Below are positions 52,710-62,149 of a stretch of 64,000 nucleotides of DNA, piece after piece. The notes beneath the pieces were generated by a model, which searched no databases, was not told the DNA's origin, and worked only from the letters and a program-made list of their open reading frames with translations. The stretch is from Alentia gelatinosa (Eukaryota > Annelida > Polychaeta > Phyllodocida > Polynoidae): the NCBI GenBank assembly GCA_950022655.1, contig OX465591.1, forward strand, positions 49,342,478 through 49,406,477. Direction: 5' to 3'. How positions within the stretch are numbered: the first letter of the stretch is position 1; the number at the start of each line of letters is the position of its first letter. The position numbers and the translations under genes are program-made.

Positions 52710-52930
52710 TTAGAAGGTCATACTCCACGGCCGTGGAGGTAGTGTACCCAATACTCAATGGCTAATTGGGTGAGTAGTTTAATTGATTAATGATGTTCTT
52801 GATCGGGTGAGATGAAATCAGAAACCCACTCGATGAAAATAACTTGGTCCCACTCCACCTCGTTTGATCGCTACGTAATTCTCTCTCAGCTTCACTGAAT
52901 GCAGACCAAGTTATCATCATCTCATGAGTT
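52710..52930 (-). mobile_element. fold-back composite FB-A, copy 12
   Basis: Collinear in reverse with 55007-55292: CACGGCCGTGGA, ACCCAATACTCAATGGCTAA, CGGGTGAGATGAAATCAGAAACC, then GATGAAAATAACTTGGTCCC. The second arm is shortened (GACCAAGTTATCATCATC). The outer end is GAGTTTCCTTCC. Confidence 0.75.
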
Positions 52931-53265
52931 TCCTTCCAGTTATTCATTGACTTCTGTAATGTCAAACCTGCCTGGCAAAAGTTTCAATAACAAATTTATA
53001 CATTTGTTTTCATTTGGGTAACATTTGGGTAACAAAACGTGAAATGAACCTCTACAAACTAAAATGGAGGAACCCAGCAGATTTTTCGTGGTGCTTGGGC
53101 TTAACTGCAGTATAGGATCTCTGCTAGGAGAGTAAGCTTGCTCTATGAACACCGCACTCTTACATTAGAAATACCACTTAAGTGAAACACACTCAACTTG
53201 TTTGGACAGCCTCTCATACCGCGTTTCTTCCGATAAAAATACTAAACGAGCTGAACTGCATTCTT

Positions 53266-53365
53266 GTTTTGTTTGTTTGTTTGGTTTGATTTAACGTCCA
53301 GTCAACCATTATAGGTCCTTTCCCAACTTTCTAAAAGTTCTTTTACGCCACGAGGGTGTTGATAG
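53266..53365. repeat. possible dispersed-repeat piece (TTTAACGTCCAGTCAACC)
   Basis: TTTGGTTTGATTTAACGTCC followed by AGTCAACCATTATAGG resembles a TTTAACGTCC-type repeat I associate with bivalve genomes. This is recollection, not verified. Confidence 0.25.
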
Positions 53366-53439
53366 AATCTATGTGATGAATGTTGGTAGAAATCTCACCG
53401 CTACACATTTACCGAGGTGAGAGATATTTTTCTTCCCAC

Positions 53440-53670
53440 ACCACATAGACATGGTATAAGATGGACTGGCCTTTGATATAGCAGTAAATCTACCACTGCC
53501 GGGGATGAAGGAGAAAGGTGGCTGTACACCACTCCACATAGACATGGTGTGACAAGGACTGGCCTTTGATATAGCAGTAAGTTTACCACTGCTGGGGATG
53601 AAGGGGAAAGGTGGCTGTACACCACTCCACACAGACATGGTATGAGAAGGACTGGCCTTTGATGGTTGAA
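53440..53670. repeat. about 92-bp repeat, 2.5 copies
   Basis: CACATAGACATGGTNTGA...AGGACTGGCCTTTGATATAG and GCTGTACACCACTCCACA recur three times (about 53445, 53540, 53632). Confidence 0.8.
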
Positions 53671-54249
53671 TGGAAACAAGACCTGCAGAGAATGCTCACC
53701 GATCAATTTGGTGTAGATTTCTCACCAAAGAATCGGTGTGTACCTGGAGGATACAGTAGAAACAGTGCATACTCTGCACCCTCACAGCACATTGATATCA
53801 ACATACGACCAGTGGCATGATGATAGACTTTTTGGTTCTCTCAAAAAAATCTCGTTTTCGTCGGCCAATGAAAATAAGGTGATAGCTTGACTCAAACATT
53901 TGGTTGCTAGCTCAAATTCTCACAAAATAGATTGCAAGTTTGGGCTTTGAAGTGGGATTTACACAGTGGGACTCACAGTGTGTTTGTCTGAGACAAATCC
54001 TGCTGAGATTTTTGTACTGGAACACAATCTCTTCATTGGAGTTGTGGGGTTCCATTTCCCTGGGACAAGATTTCCCCTGCAATTGTCGGAAACAATTGCC
54101 CCTAACAAAGTACAGAACCCCATGAGGTTTTGATTTTGAACACGTTTAAAATTTACAGTGGCATTTTGGTTAGACAAATGGACTAAATGCTGAGTCACTG
54201 ACTAGTACCTAGCTTAGCCAATAGGAGGCTAGCAAACAGGGTCACATGT
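53671..54249. other. no gene recognised
   Basis: Unique. A small palindrome-like GGGCAATTGTTTCCGACAATTGC lies near 54072-54098. Confidence 0.35.
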
Positions 54250-54930
54250 ATTGTCACACCCCTCACTTCAAGGGTACTTGAGTGCCAGGGTGATTAGGAC
54301 TGGGACTATGTCTGAGATTATGTATCAGATGTGTCCTTCCATGTGAATCAAATTCACCATTTTTCCTTGAGACTAGTAAAAGAACCTTCCCATGAGGATT
54401 TTGTACCAAAGAAGAATTGTCTGAGACTAGGGGAAAGGTGTGAAGTACACCCATCTCAGGTACATTAGTCTCTGCATGTGAATCCCACTAAAGGGAATGT
54501 GTGAGACTAGGGGAAAGGTGTGAAGTACACCCATCTCAGGTACATTAGTCTCTGCATGTGAATCCCACTAAAGGGAATGTGTGAGACTAGGGGAAAGGTG
54601 TGAAGTACACCCATCTCAGGTACATTAGTCTCTGCATGTGAATCCCACTAAAGGGAATGTGTGAGACTAGGGGAAAGGTGTGAAGTACACCCATCTCAGG
54701 TACATTAGTCTCTGCATGTGAATCCCACTAAAGGGAACTGTGTGAGACTAGGGGAAAGGTGTGAAGTACACCCATCTCAGGTACATTAGTCTCTGCATGT
54801 GAATCCCACTAAAGGGAATGTGTGAGACTAGGGGAAAGGTGTGAAGTACACCCATCTCAGGTACATTAGTCTCTGCATGTGAATCCCACTAAAGGGAACT
54901 GTGTGAAAGGTGTGAAGTACACCCATCTCA
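54250..54930. repeat. 80-bp tandem repeat seeded on an element end
   Basis: 54320-54480 matches the single-copy element remnant at 35940-36108. From there GAGACTAGGGGAAAGGTGTG...GTCTCTGCATGTGAATCCCA repeats at exactly 80-81 bp about five times. Confidence 0.85.
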
Positions 54931-55006
54931 TGATGGTTCTAGGAGAGAAGCCATTCTCGTGATGCTTTTAGGGAGAGTAATCACCAATCCCAGGAGATGA
55001 TTAGAA
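54931..55006. repeat. left outlier of the 30-bp/110-bp arrays
   Basis: GATGGTTCTAGGAGAGAAGCC and ATTCTCGTGATGCTTTTAGG match 55800-55860; AATCACCAATCCCAGGAGATGA matches the 110-bp unit. A fold-back element then interrupts. Confidence 0.6.
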
Positions 55007-55292
55007 GGAAACCCACGAGATGAAAATAGCTTGGTCCTACTACACCGAGTTTGACTGCAGAGCAATTCACAAGCAAAGCTGAGTGAATTACTCTGTGGTC
55101 AAACGAGGCGGAGTGCAGACCAAGTTATTTTCATCCAGTGGGTTTCTGATTTTATTTCACCCCCTATAACATTATTTATTGATAAAAAGAATCACCCAAT
55201 TAGCCATTGAGTATTGGGTACATGAACTTCACGGCCGTGGAATACGAGTTCCTAATGTTTAGCCTATGGAGAAAAATACCGGGGTGAGATAA
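55007..55292 (+). mobile_element. fold-back composite FB-A, copy 13
   Basis: GAAGGAAACCCACGAG outer end. Arms GATGAAAATAGCTTGGTCC and CAGACCAAGTTATTTTCATC (55019-55135) surround AATTCACAAGCAAAGCTGAGTG. GGGTTTCTGATTTTATTTCACCCC joins to a core ending CCGGGGTGAGATAA. Flanked on both sides by pieces of the 110-bp repeat. Confidence 0.85.
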
Positions 55293-55319
55293 TGCTCGGT
55301 ATGGCACAGCTAGATGTCG

Positions 55320-55960
55320 TGATTCTCATTCTCATGGCGGCATTCTCATGATGCTTCTAGGAGAGAAGCCGTTCTCATGATGCTTCCAGGCGAAGAAGAC
55401 ATTCTCGTCATGGTTCCAGGCGAAAAAGACATTCTCGTCATGGTTCCAGGCGAAGAAGACATTCTCGTCATGGTTCCAGGCAAAATAGACATTCTCGTCA
55501 TGGTTCCAGGCGAAGAAGACATTCTCGTCATGGTTCCAGGCAAAGAAGACATTCTCATCATGGTTCCAGGCAAAGAAGACATTCTCGTCATGGTTCCAGG
55601 CGAAGAAGACATTCTCGTCATGGTTCCAGGAGAAGAAGACATTCTTGTCATGGTTCCAGGCAAAGAATACATTCTCGTCATGGTTCCAGGAGAAGAAGAC
55701 ATTCTCGTCATGGTTCCAGGCAAAGAAGACATTCTCGTCATGGTTCCAGTCGAAGAAGACATTCTCGCCATGGTTCCAGGCGATGCCATTCTCGTGACAG
55801 TTCTAGGAGAGAAGCCATTCTCGTGATGGTTTTAGGGAGAAAAGCCATTCTCGTGATAGCTCTAGGAGGAGAAGACATTCTCGTGACGGATCTAGGAGGA
55901 GAAGCCATTCATGCGATGTTTTTAGGGAGAAAAGCCGTTCTCGTGATGGTTCTAGGCAGA
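55320..55960. repeat. 30-bp minisatellite, about 15 regular and 5 diverged copies
   Basis: Unit GACATTCTCGTCATGGTTCC plus AGGCGAAGAA. Ten codons per unit, so both strands stay open (MVPGEEDILV on +, MTRMSSSPGT on -). From 55790 the unit becomes ATTCTCGTGATGGTTCTAGG + AGAGAAGCC. No start context, signal peptide or unique flank supports a gene. Confidence 0.9.
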
Positions 55961-56077
55961 GTAGGAGCCTCAGATGGCGATCACCGCTCCCATGAGAATA
56001 TGCTCAGTATGCTACATCTAGATGACATGATTCTCATGGCGGTTTTCGTAGCATTCCTGTGCGGAGAAGAGAAGGAG
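55961..56077. repeat. 110-bp repeat unit, left of the retrotransposon
   Basis: CAGATGGCGATCACCGCTCC to GAGAAGAGAAGGAG. The retrotransposon is inserted at its end; the array resumes in register at 61674. Confidence 0.9.
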
Positions 56078-56825
56078 TGTAACCTAGCTATATGTAATGT
56101 TCCCGGTTACAGGAATAACTAGAAGATGGAGCTTTTAGATGTTTAATGTAGAGCATAAGATAAGATCCAATGAACAATATAAACTGGGGAGATATTGATA
56201 TAATCCACATCAAGGTACAATATCCAGTGATACAGTAACTATGAATATCCAGCACACATACACAGCAGTCCTTTGTTAATCCTATATGGCACAATATATA
56301 ACACTGACTGTAGTTCACAGTATTGCACACACAAGTCCCATTGGTTGCAGTAGTTCCAGCATAGAGGATGTCCCGTCACATGGCTGCTTGTAGCGTGGTC
56401 CCAATTATTATCCAAGCTCTATGGCAATAATAGCTGACTTCACGGCTGGTCTTACTCTGATGGTCACGGCTGGTCTTCTCCTCCTCATCTCAAGACTGTC
56501 CTCCCTTATATACTGGGTACATTTAATATTCAGAGAGCACTGTAATGTTTCTAAAAATAGATTACGACATCACCTTCAAAATGGGTTTCCCCTACAAGTG
56601 ACTCCCGGTAAAGCTGTCTCACCATGACTCACACACTGGCTCATGGATGTTTCCCGCTGCCTTTTCCTGGAACAGTGCTTGTCACTGCAGGATGAGTTTC
56701 TGTAGAACAGCTCAGAATCCATCAATTATTTGATTATGGGTTTGCACCAGGATGTTACAGAACACTACATTTAAATATAGGAGTAAAGTCTTATGCATAG
56801 AACTATAAGCTAAAACACTATTACA
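56078..56825 (-). repeat. 3' LTR (748 bp)
   Basis: Minus-strand ends TGTAATAG...GGTTACA, with 5-bp terminal inverted repeats TGTAA/TTACA. By eye identical to 60926-61673. Short frames in it (for example MAIIADFTAGLTLMV) recur in both LTRs and are not genes. Confidence 0.95.
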
Positions 56826-56840
56826 ATTTTCCTCCTCTCC
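56826..56840 (-). other. polypurine tract
   Basis: GGAGAGGAGGAAAAT on the minus strand directly precedes the 3' LTR, the expected plus-strand primer of LTR retrotransposons. Confidence 0.85.
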
Positions 56841-57959
56841 AAATAAAGTTTGTCCTCAAACTTTGACAAAGTTACAATATTCATAGTATATCAAGAAAAT
56901 ACATACTAGTAAACATTCAATATATACGCATTGATAAATATTCAATATCATACGATATCAGTACATTATTATCATCATGTTTATAGATTAGTGATTATAT
57001 AAGTTATACTATCATCATTAGCATGCATAGCTTTGATTTAACATTATCTTCAATTAGATTATACCATCAGATATATCATGTCATAGCAAGTACAACCATT
57101 AACCTTGCAAGGCTTCTTGGTATTGAATGACTCGTGTCATCAATTTTCATCTTTACTTGGCCAGTATTTCAGTAACTTCATTTTATGCTCAGTGTCAGTA
57201 CTAGTCTCATTAACCACTTTAGGTATATTTCATATTATATGCCCTTAACCTTTGGCATATCTCAAGGGAAGGGTGCAGTTTACCGCTGCCCAAAACCCTT
57301 ATATCAGTCAAGTCTATACTTCATGACATATTGCTATACCCATATCAATATGCAAGTCTCTGCATATACATACATCTTCATCTTTAAAGTTTGAGAGAAT
57401 AGGTGTCTCTCATATCCTGCTTTTCTATTTTGAAAGCTGTAGAGAATAGGTGTCTCTCATATCCTGCTTTTCCATGTTGAAGGCTGTTATATGACCTTGT
57501 CTCTGTAATCAGACATCAGTATACCTTACCAGTGAAAACATCTCTCTTTAGCTGCTATGTTATGCAGTACTGTAAGATTTCATCCTGTCTATTCCTGAGC
57601 TTCTTCTCACTTACTTCTTAGTGATAGCTGGGAATAACCTGAGTTCCCCTTTCTGCCTTAGTAAGGCTTCCCCAGTGTCCCATAATTAAGAGCCAATAGA
57701 ATAATTTCTTTGCTAGCATTCTGAACATGATTTTGTAATGGGACAAAGAGAAAAACCAAACAACATACATTAATGTTTCATTTCATGGAACTATTAGTGT
57801 CCAGGATTCAGGAGTCCTGACACCCAACAATCCCATTCATATCCATTTGCTCAGAGGTATTCTCCAATTTGATGTTTTTTTCTTTCTGAATAGACATTAC
57901 ATCTTGTTCCTCAACTCCATTTTTGATGACATGCATCAAACACTGTCTCTGTGTCTCTA
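56841..57959 (-). other. non-coding 3' tract of the retrotransposon
   Basis: No coding frame on the element strand. Contains a tandem pair of about 50 bp (GAGAATAGGTGTCTCTCATA, 57400-57490). Longer + strand frames such as 57951-58607 are antisense shadows of integrase. Confidence 0.6.
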
Positions 57960-59471
57960 TCAAGGTCTATCAAAGAATGTATGCCTGCCCAGTGGTCTTT
58001 TCCTACACCTTCCACTAGCAGTTCTGGCTACATGGAATTCTCTTTTTGCATAGTCAGATACATCATTGCTTGGTACCCATTGGGTTTGACTATGCCCTTT
58101 CCATTTTATTCTGTAGTATATTCCATCTTTTTGTCTCTTATAAGCAAGTATCTTGTCTATCTCATGCCAATGACTCTTTGGTGTCCTATTTGGTTTAGGA
58201 ACTGGCTGACTACATGTATAATTCATGTCTCTGTCACCATTTCTTTGTGGAACATCTTGTGTATTGTCTTTGTCATTATCAATATCTTCTCCATCACTGT
58301 CAGTACATTCTTCATTGTCAACATTTTGACCTACAAATGGTGGCTGTACTGGCCTTTTATCAGGATCATTGAACAGTTTCAAACGATTTGCATGCACAAG
58401 ACTCTTCATTTCTTTGTTATCTGCACATGCTCTCATTCTATATGTATAGTTTGGACCTTTTTCCGTAATGTAGTATGGACCTGTCCACATTCTATGAAAC
58501 TTTTTAGAAAGTCCTATTGGAACTTTTGTGTTATACAACCAAACTCTATCACCTGCTTCAAACTTTGGTTCCCTAACTCTAGCATCATAATACTTTTTGT
58601 ATTTTAATTGTGATTCTTTCATGTTTTCTGTGGCAATTGTCCTTGCACTTTCCAAATTATTTAATATTTGCCTTAAGTGAGCTTGTGCTGTCTGACCCAA
58701 ATTGCCTTTTGGAATCCATTCTAAATCAAAAGGTAAATTCATTTCTCTGCCAAACACCATAAAGTATGGGGAATACTGCGTTGATTGTGTGCATGGTGTT
58801 GATCTATATGCCATCATTATACCTGGGAGTAAATGTGGCCAATCTTTTTGGTCTAATTTTCCATAGGTCCGAATAGATTGTGCTATTACACTGTTCATTC
58901 TTTCCACAGCTGAGTTTGTTTGTGGATGGTAGCTGCTTGTGTGGACTCTCTTAACTTCAAATAAAGAGCAAACTGCTTTAACAAGACCTGACATGAAATT
59001 TGCTCCTCTGTCACTTACTAATGTATGAGGTGCACCATACCTAGTGAAAATATCTCTGTAGAGAACTTCAGCGACTTCTTTTGCTTCCTGGGTTTTAGTG
59101 GGTATTGCTTCACACCACTTTGTAAAGCTATCTGTTATAACTAGGATATGTTTATACCCTTCAGTAGAAGTTGTTACTGGACCCATAAAATCAATATGCC
59201 TCAATATGTCTGCAATTGGCAATGGGTTCAATGGTGCTTTTACAATAGATGGTCTGCTTTTCGACTTTTGACATTCCACACATGAGCTGACATGCCCATA
59301 TACATCCCTACACATATGAGGCCAATAATACTTTTTTCTTAATGCATGGTATGTTCTCTCAAATCCTTGGTGTCCACCACCAATAAGTGAATCATGAAAG
59401 GATTGCAATGCATCCATTCTTAGTTGCTCTGGTACAACCAATTGTTTCACAAGTCTCTCTGCTTTTGGCAA
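57960..59471 (-). CDS. integrase with C-terminal chromodomain (pol fragment)
   Basis: It would insert element cDNA into the host genome. Numbering from the leucine codon at 59471 (TTG, not a real initiator), the zinc-binding H26-x7-H34-x29-C64-x2-C67 module comes first. Next is the catalytic core with D94 (IDFMGP), D154 (VSDRGANF) and E190 (SAVERMN), giving a D,D-35-E spacing. The GPY/F module is at about 329-334 (WTGPYY), followed by an acidic linker (385-405) and a chromodomain-like segment, about 435-480 (HWHEIDKILAY...YYRIKWKGH...QWVPSNDV). All key residues are present and the 503-residue frame is uninterrupted. The upstream codons F-W-G are in frame, but a TGA at 59481-59483 separates it from protease, at or near the deletion junction. 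Normally it would be released from a Gag-Pol polyprotein. Confidence 0.92.
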   Translation of the reverse strand: MPKAERLVKQLVVPEQLRMDALQSFHDSLIGGGHQGFERTYHALRKKYYWPHMCRDVYGHVSSCVECQKSKSRPSIVKAPLNPLPIADILRHIDFMGPVTTSTEGYKHILVITDSFTKWCEAIPTKTQEAKEVAEVLYRDIFTRYGAPHTLVSDRGANFMSGLVKAVCSLFEVKRVHTSSYHPQTNSAVERMNSVIAQSIRTYGKLDQKDWPHLLPGIMMAYRSTPCTQSTQYSPYFMVFGREMNLPFDLEWIPKGNLGQTAQAHLRQILNNLESARTIATENMKESQLKYKKYYDARVREPKFEAGDRVWLYNTKVPIGLSKKFHRMWTGPYYITEKGPNYTYRMRACADNKEMKSLVHANRLKLFNDPDKRPVQPPFVGQNVDNEECTDSDGEDIDNDKDNTQDVPQRNGDRDMNYTCSQPVPKPNRTPKSHWHEIDKILAYKRQKDGIYYRIKWKGHSQTQWVPSNDVSDYAKREFHVARTASGRCRKRPLGRHTFFDRP

Positions 59472-59480
59472 GCCCCAGAA

Positions 59481-59897
59481 TCAGTGGTGTATACATGTAT
59501 ACATGTGTCTAAACACATGGAATCTTTGTAATACTTTGAATCCTGACAAGGAAACATTCAAGTCAATAGTCCCAATTATGTCATGAGTCTCTCCGCCTAC
59601 TCCTCTAACTCTTTTTAGAGACTGTGACTGACTCAAGTTTCTATATCCATAACCTATGCTCTGTAGGAATCTGTATGTCACACAGCTTACACTGGCTCCT
59701 GTGTCTACAAGTATTCTAACAGATCTTCCTCTCACTGAACCTTCAATATAGTTTCTATCCATTCTAGCAATACTGGCAATAAGTGGTATTTTGCTATCAT
59801 CATTATACTGAGACTTTCCTTTTGTTACTGAGCTCTTATACCTATAAGGTCTATCTATGGCTTTTAGACTGGCCTTTCCATAGACAGACTCGTGACC
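59481..59897 (-). pseudogene. retroviral-type aspartic protease, cut at its 3' end
   Basis: It would process the element's own polyprotein. The frame is open straight after the gag stop, with no further stop up to 59481. From the first ATG (59762) the protein shows the active-site DTGAS at residues 20-24 (ILVDTGASVSC), a glycine-rich flap region (GVGGETH) and a hydrophobic-G motif (DIIGTIDL). The homology then fades into FRHMYTCIHH and a TGA. The last residues derive from ATACATGTATACATGT-like DNA at the junction, where all of RT and RNase H is missing. Whether the remaining protease is complete enough to fold is uncertain. Confidence 0.85.
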
Positions 59898-60659
59898 CTA
59901 GAAGTCTTTTCTATTTTCAAAGTGATCATTTTTGTATTTTGAATCAGAATTATCTGCCTTGCAATTATGGTACTGGTTGCACTTACCTTTACCAGAAACT
60001 GGCTTGTATTTCTTTCTTTTTGGAGTTACAGATCTTTGTTCATATGGAGCAAATTGTCTTTTTGTCCATGGTATTGATCTTGCTTTTGATCTTGTCCTCT
60101 CAATCTCCTTTCTCACTGCAGTTACTTGTTCTTTCAAGTCACTCATTGTAGACGTTAATTCATCTCCCTCACTCTGAAGATTATACACTATTTCAGCCAT
60201 CACTGCATACTTTTCAATGTCATTTATATTTGTTGGCTTTTGAAGTAACACTTTAGTCCTGATGTGTGGTTTGAGTCCATTCACTATTGCTCTAAACTGA
60301 AGAGATTCCTCCAATTTCACAGATTTAGAGTCACTTTTTATCCTTGCTATGTAATCTTGCACATTTTCTTCATTTCCCTGTTTTTCCATAAATATGTCCT
60401 TAGTTTTGATGAAGTGGAATGCTTCACTAACTGTATATCTCTGTAAGAATGCCTTCCTCAGTTCACAAAAGTCTGACTTCTCTTCTTCTCTCAGAGAGTC
60501 ATACCAAATGTATGCTTTGTCTTTCAATACCAATGGAAAGACCTTTGCTGGTTCCAAAACGTTTTTCAGTGAAATGTATGCTTCAAATTTACACATAAAT
60601 TCTTCTGGATTTTCATCTTCATTCCCATAGAAATGTCCTGGAGCATATAATTCAGGCAT
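59898..60659 (-). CDS. Gag-like capsid protein, 253 aa
   Basis: The structural protein of the element's particle. The N-terminal half has the Retrotrans_gag layout: MPELYAPGHFYGNEDENPEE, then FMCKFEAYISLKNV, then AYIWYDSLREEEK, with FLQRYTVSEAFHFI, QDYIARIKSDSKSV and FRAIVNGLKPHIRTKV further on. The C-terminal part is basic (RSKARSIPW, KRKKYKPVSGKGKC). A single CNQYHNC is reminiscent of a zinc knuckle but lacks the full CX2CX4HX4C spacing. The ATG at 60657-60659 is the first in frame after a leader of about 260 bp. The stop is TAG (59898-59900), followed by GG. The protease frame is the same frame, which suggests either stop readthrough or a nonsense mutation in a fused gag-pol. Confidence 0.88.
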   Translation of the reverse strand: MPELYAPGHFYGNEDENPEEFMCKFEAYISLKNVLEPAKVFPLVLKDKAYIWYDSLREEEKSDFCELRKAFLQRYTVSEAFHFIKTKDIFMEKQGNEENVQDYIARIKSDSKSVKLEESLQFRAIVNGLKPHIRTKVLLQKPTNINDIEKYAVMAEIVYNLQSEGDELTSTMSDLKEQVTAVRKEIERTRSKARSIPWTKRQFAPYEQRSVTPKRKKYKPVSGKGKCNQYHNCKADNSDSKYKNDHFENRKDF

Positions 60660-60903
60660 TGTGTCGGAGCTCTAAGCAAGTCACACACAGAGAGATTTAT
60701 GAGGGCATTAAGGGCGGCATGGGTCTTGCAGTAGTGCCGGGTAGGAGTATTGATTTTTCTGAAACCCCTAACATCAACCCTTCCCGCTATCATGGGGTGC
60801 CAAGTGTGTGGTGGTTTAGACTGCACCAACCACAACAAACAGACACTGTATGCTCAAGAATACACAGAAATATCCAAAGTCTTGATTTGAGGTGTCCAGG
60901 ATC

Positions 60904-60922
60904 TTTGAAGGTTCTCACACCA
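60904..60922 (-). other. primer-binding-site-like sequence
   Basis: TGGTGTGAGAACCTTCAAA on the minus strand, three bases inside the 5' LTR. It starts with TGG, as expected for pairing with a tRNA CCA end. I cannot assign the tRNA with confidence. Confidence 0.6.
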
Positions 60923-60925
60923 AGT

Positions 60926-61673
60926 TGTAACCTAGCTATATGTAATGTTCCCGGTTACAGGAATAACTAGAAGATGGAGCTTTTAGATGTTTAATGTAGA
61001 GCATAAGATAAGATCCAATGAACAATATAAACTGGGGAGATATTGATATAATCCACATCAAGGTACAATATCCAGTGATACAGTAACTATGAATATCCAG
61101 CACACATACACAGCAGTCCTTTGTTAATCCTATATGGCACAATATATAACACTGACTGTAGTTCACAGTATTGCACACACAAGTCCCATTGGTTGCAGTA
61201 GTTCCAGCATAGAGGATGTCCCGTCACATGGCTGCTTGTAGCGTGGTCCCAATTATTATCCAAGCTCTATGGCAATAATAGCTGACTTCACGGCTGGTCT
61301 TACTCTGATGGTCACGGCTGGTCTTCTCCTCCTCATCTCAAGACTGTCCTCCCTTATATACTGGGTACATTTAATATTCAGAGAGCACTGTAATGTTTCT
61401 AAAAATAGATTACGACATCACCTTCAAAATGGGTTTCCCCTACAAGTGACTCCCGGTAAAGCTGTCTCACCATGACTCACACACTGGCTCATGGATGTTT
61501 CCCGCTGCCTTTTCCTGGAACAGTGCTTGTCACTGCAGGATGAGTTTCTGTAGAACAGCTCAGAATCCATCAATTATTTGATTATGGGTTTGCACCAGGA
61601 TGTTACAGAACACTACATTTAAATATAGGAGTAAAGTCTTATGCATAGAACTATAAGCTAAAACACTATTACA
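60926..61673 (-). repeat. 5' LTR (748 bp)
   Basis: Same length and, by eye, same sequence as 56078-56825. Followed outside by the GGAG duplication at 61674. Confidence 0.95.
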
Positions 61674-62040
61674 GGAGCCCCAGATGGCGATCACCGCTTC
61701 CATGAGAATATGCTCAGTATGCTACATCTAGATGACGTGATTCTCATGGCGGTTTTCGTAGCATTCCCGTGCCGAGGAGAGAAGGAGCCCCAGATGGCGA
61801 TCACCGCTCCCATGAGAATATGCTCAGTATGCTACATCTAGATGATGTGATTCTCATGGCGGTTTTCGTAGCATTCCCGTGCCGAGGAGAGAAGGAGCCC
61901 CAGATGGCGATCACCGCTCCCATGAGAATATGCTCAGTATGCTACATCTAGATGTCGTGATTCTCATGGCGGTTTTCGTAGCATTCCCGTGCCGAGGAGA
62001 GAAGGAGCCCCAGATGGCGATCACCGCTCCCATGAGATGA
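61674..62040. repeat. 110-bp tandem repeat, right part, about 3.3 copies
   Basis: CAGATGGCGATCACCGCTCC at 61681, 61791, 61901 and 62011, exactly 110 bp apart. Variants GATGACGTG/GATGATGTG/GATGTCGTG lie in the middle. Confidence 0.95.
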
Positions 62041-62149
62041 CGCCAGAGACAACAGACCCGCCAGGAGTACAGAATCCCATACAATGACTGCAGGACTCGC
62101 TTCCAGGTAAGCGCCGTAAAAGAAGGTAGGAATGTTCTGTCTATTCTTA

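Larger units (their letters stand above)
56078..61673 (-). mobile_element. Ty3/Gypsy-type LTR retrotransposon, internally deleted (5596 bp)
   Basis: Read on the minus strand: 5' LTR (61673-60926), primer-binding-site-like sequence, leader, gag, protease, integrase, a 1.1-kb non-coding tract, polypurine tract, 3' LTR (56825-56078). The two 748-bp LTRs look identical, and GGAG is duplicated at both edges (56074-56077 and 61674-61677), so the insertion is young. Reverse transcriptase and RNase H are absent: protease runs almost directly into integrase. The copy cannot make its own cDNA but might be mobilised in trans. It sits in a 110-bp tandem array whose register is preserved after removing the element plus one GGAG. 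Confidence 0.93.

Noticed and set aside
55346..55826. Decapeptide-repeat proteins on both strands
   Set aside because: The 30-bp unit keeps all phases open; no signal peptide, unique flank or start context.
57951..58607. 218-residue + strand frame rich in hydrophobic residues
   Set aside because: Antisense shadow of the integrase; no independent support.
59783..60177. Leucine/serine-rich + strand frames over gag
   Set aside because: Antisense shadows of gag.
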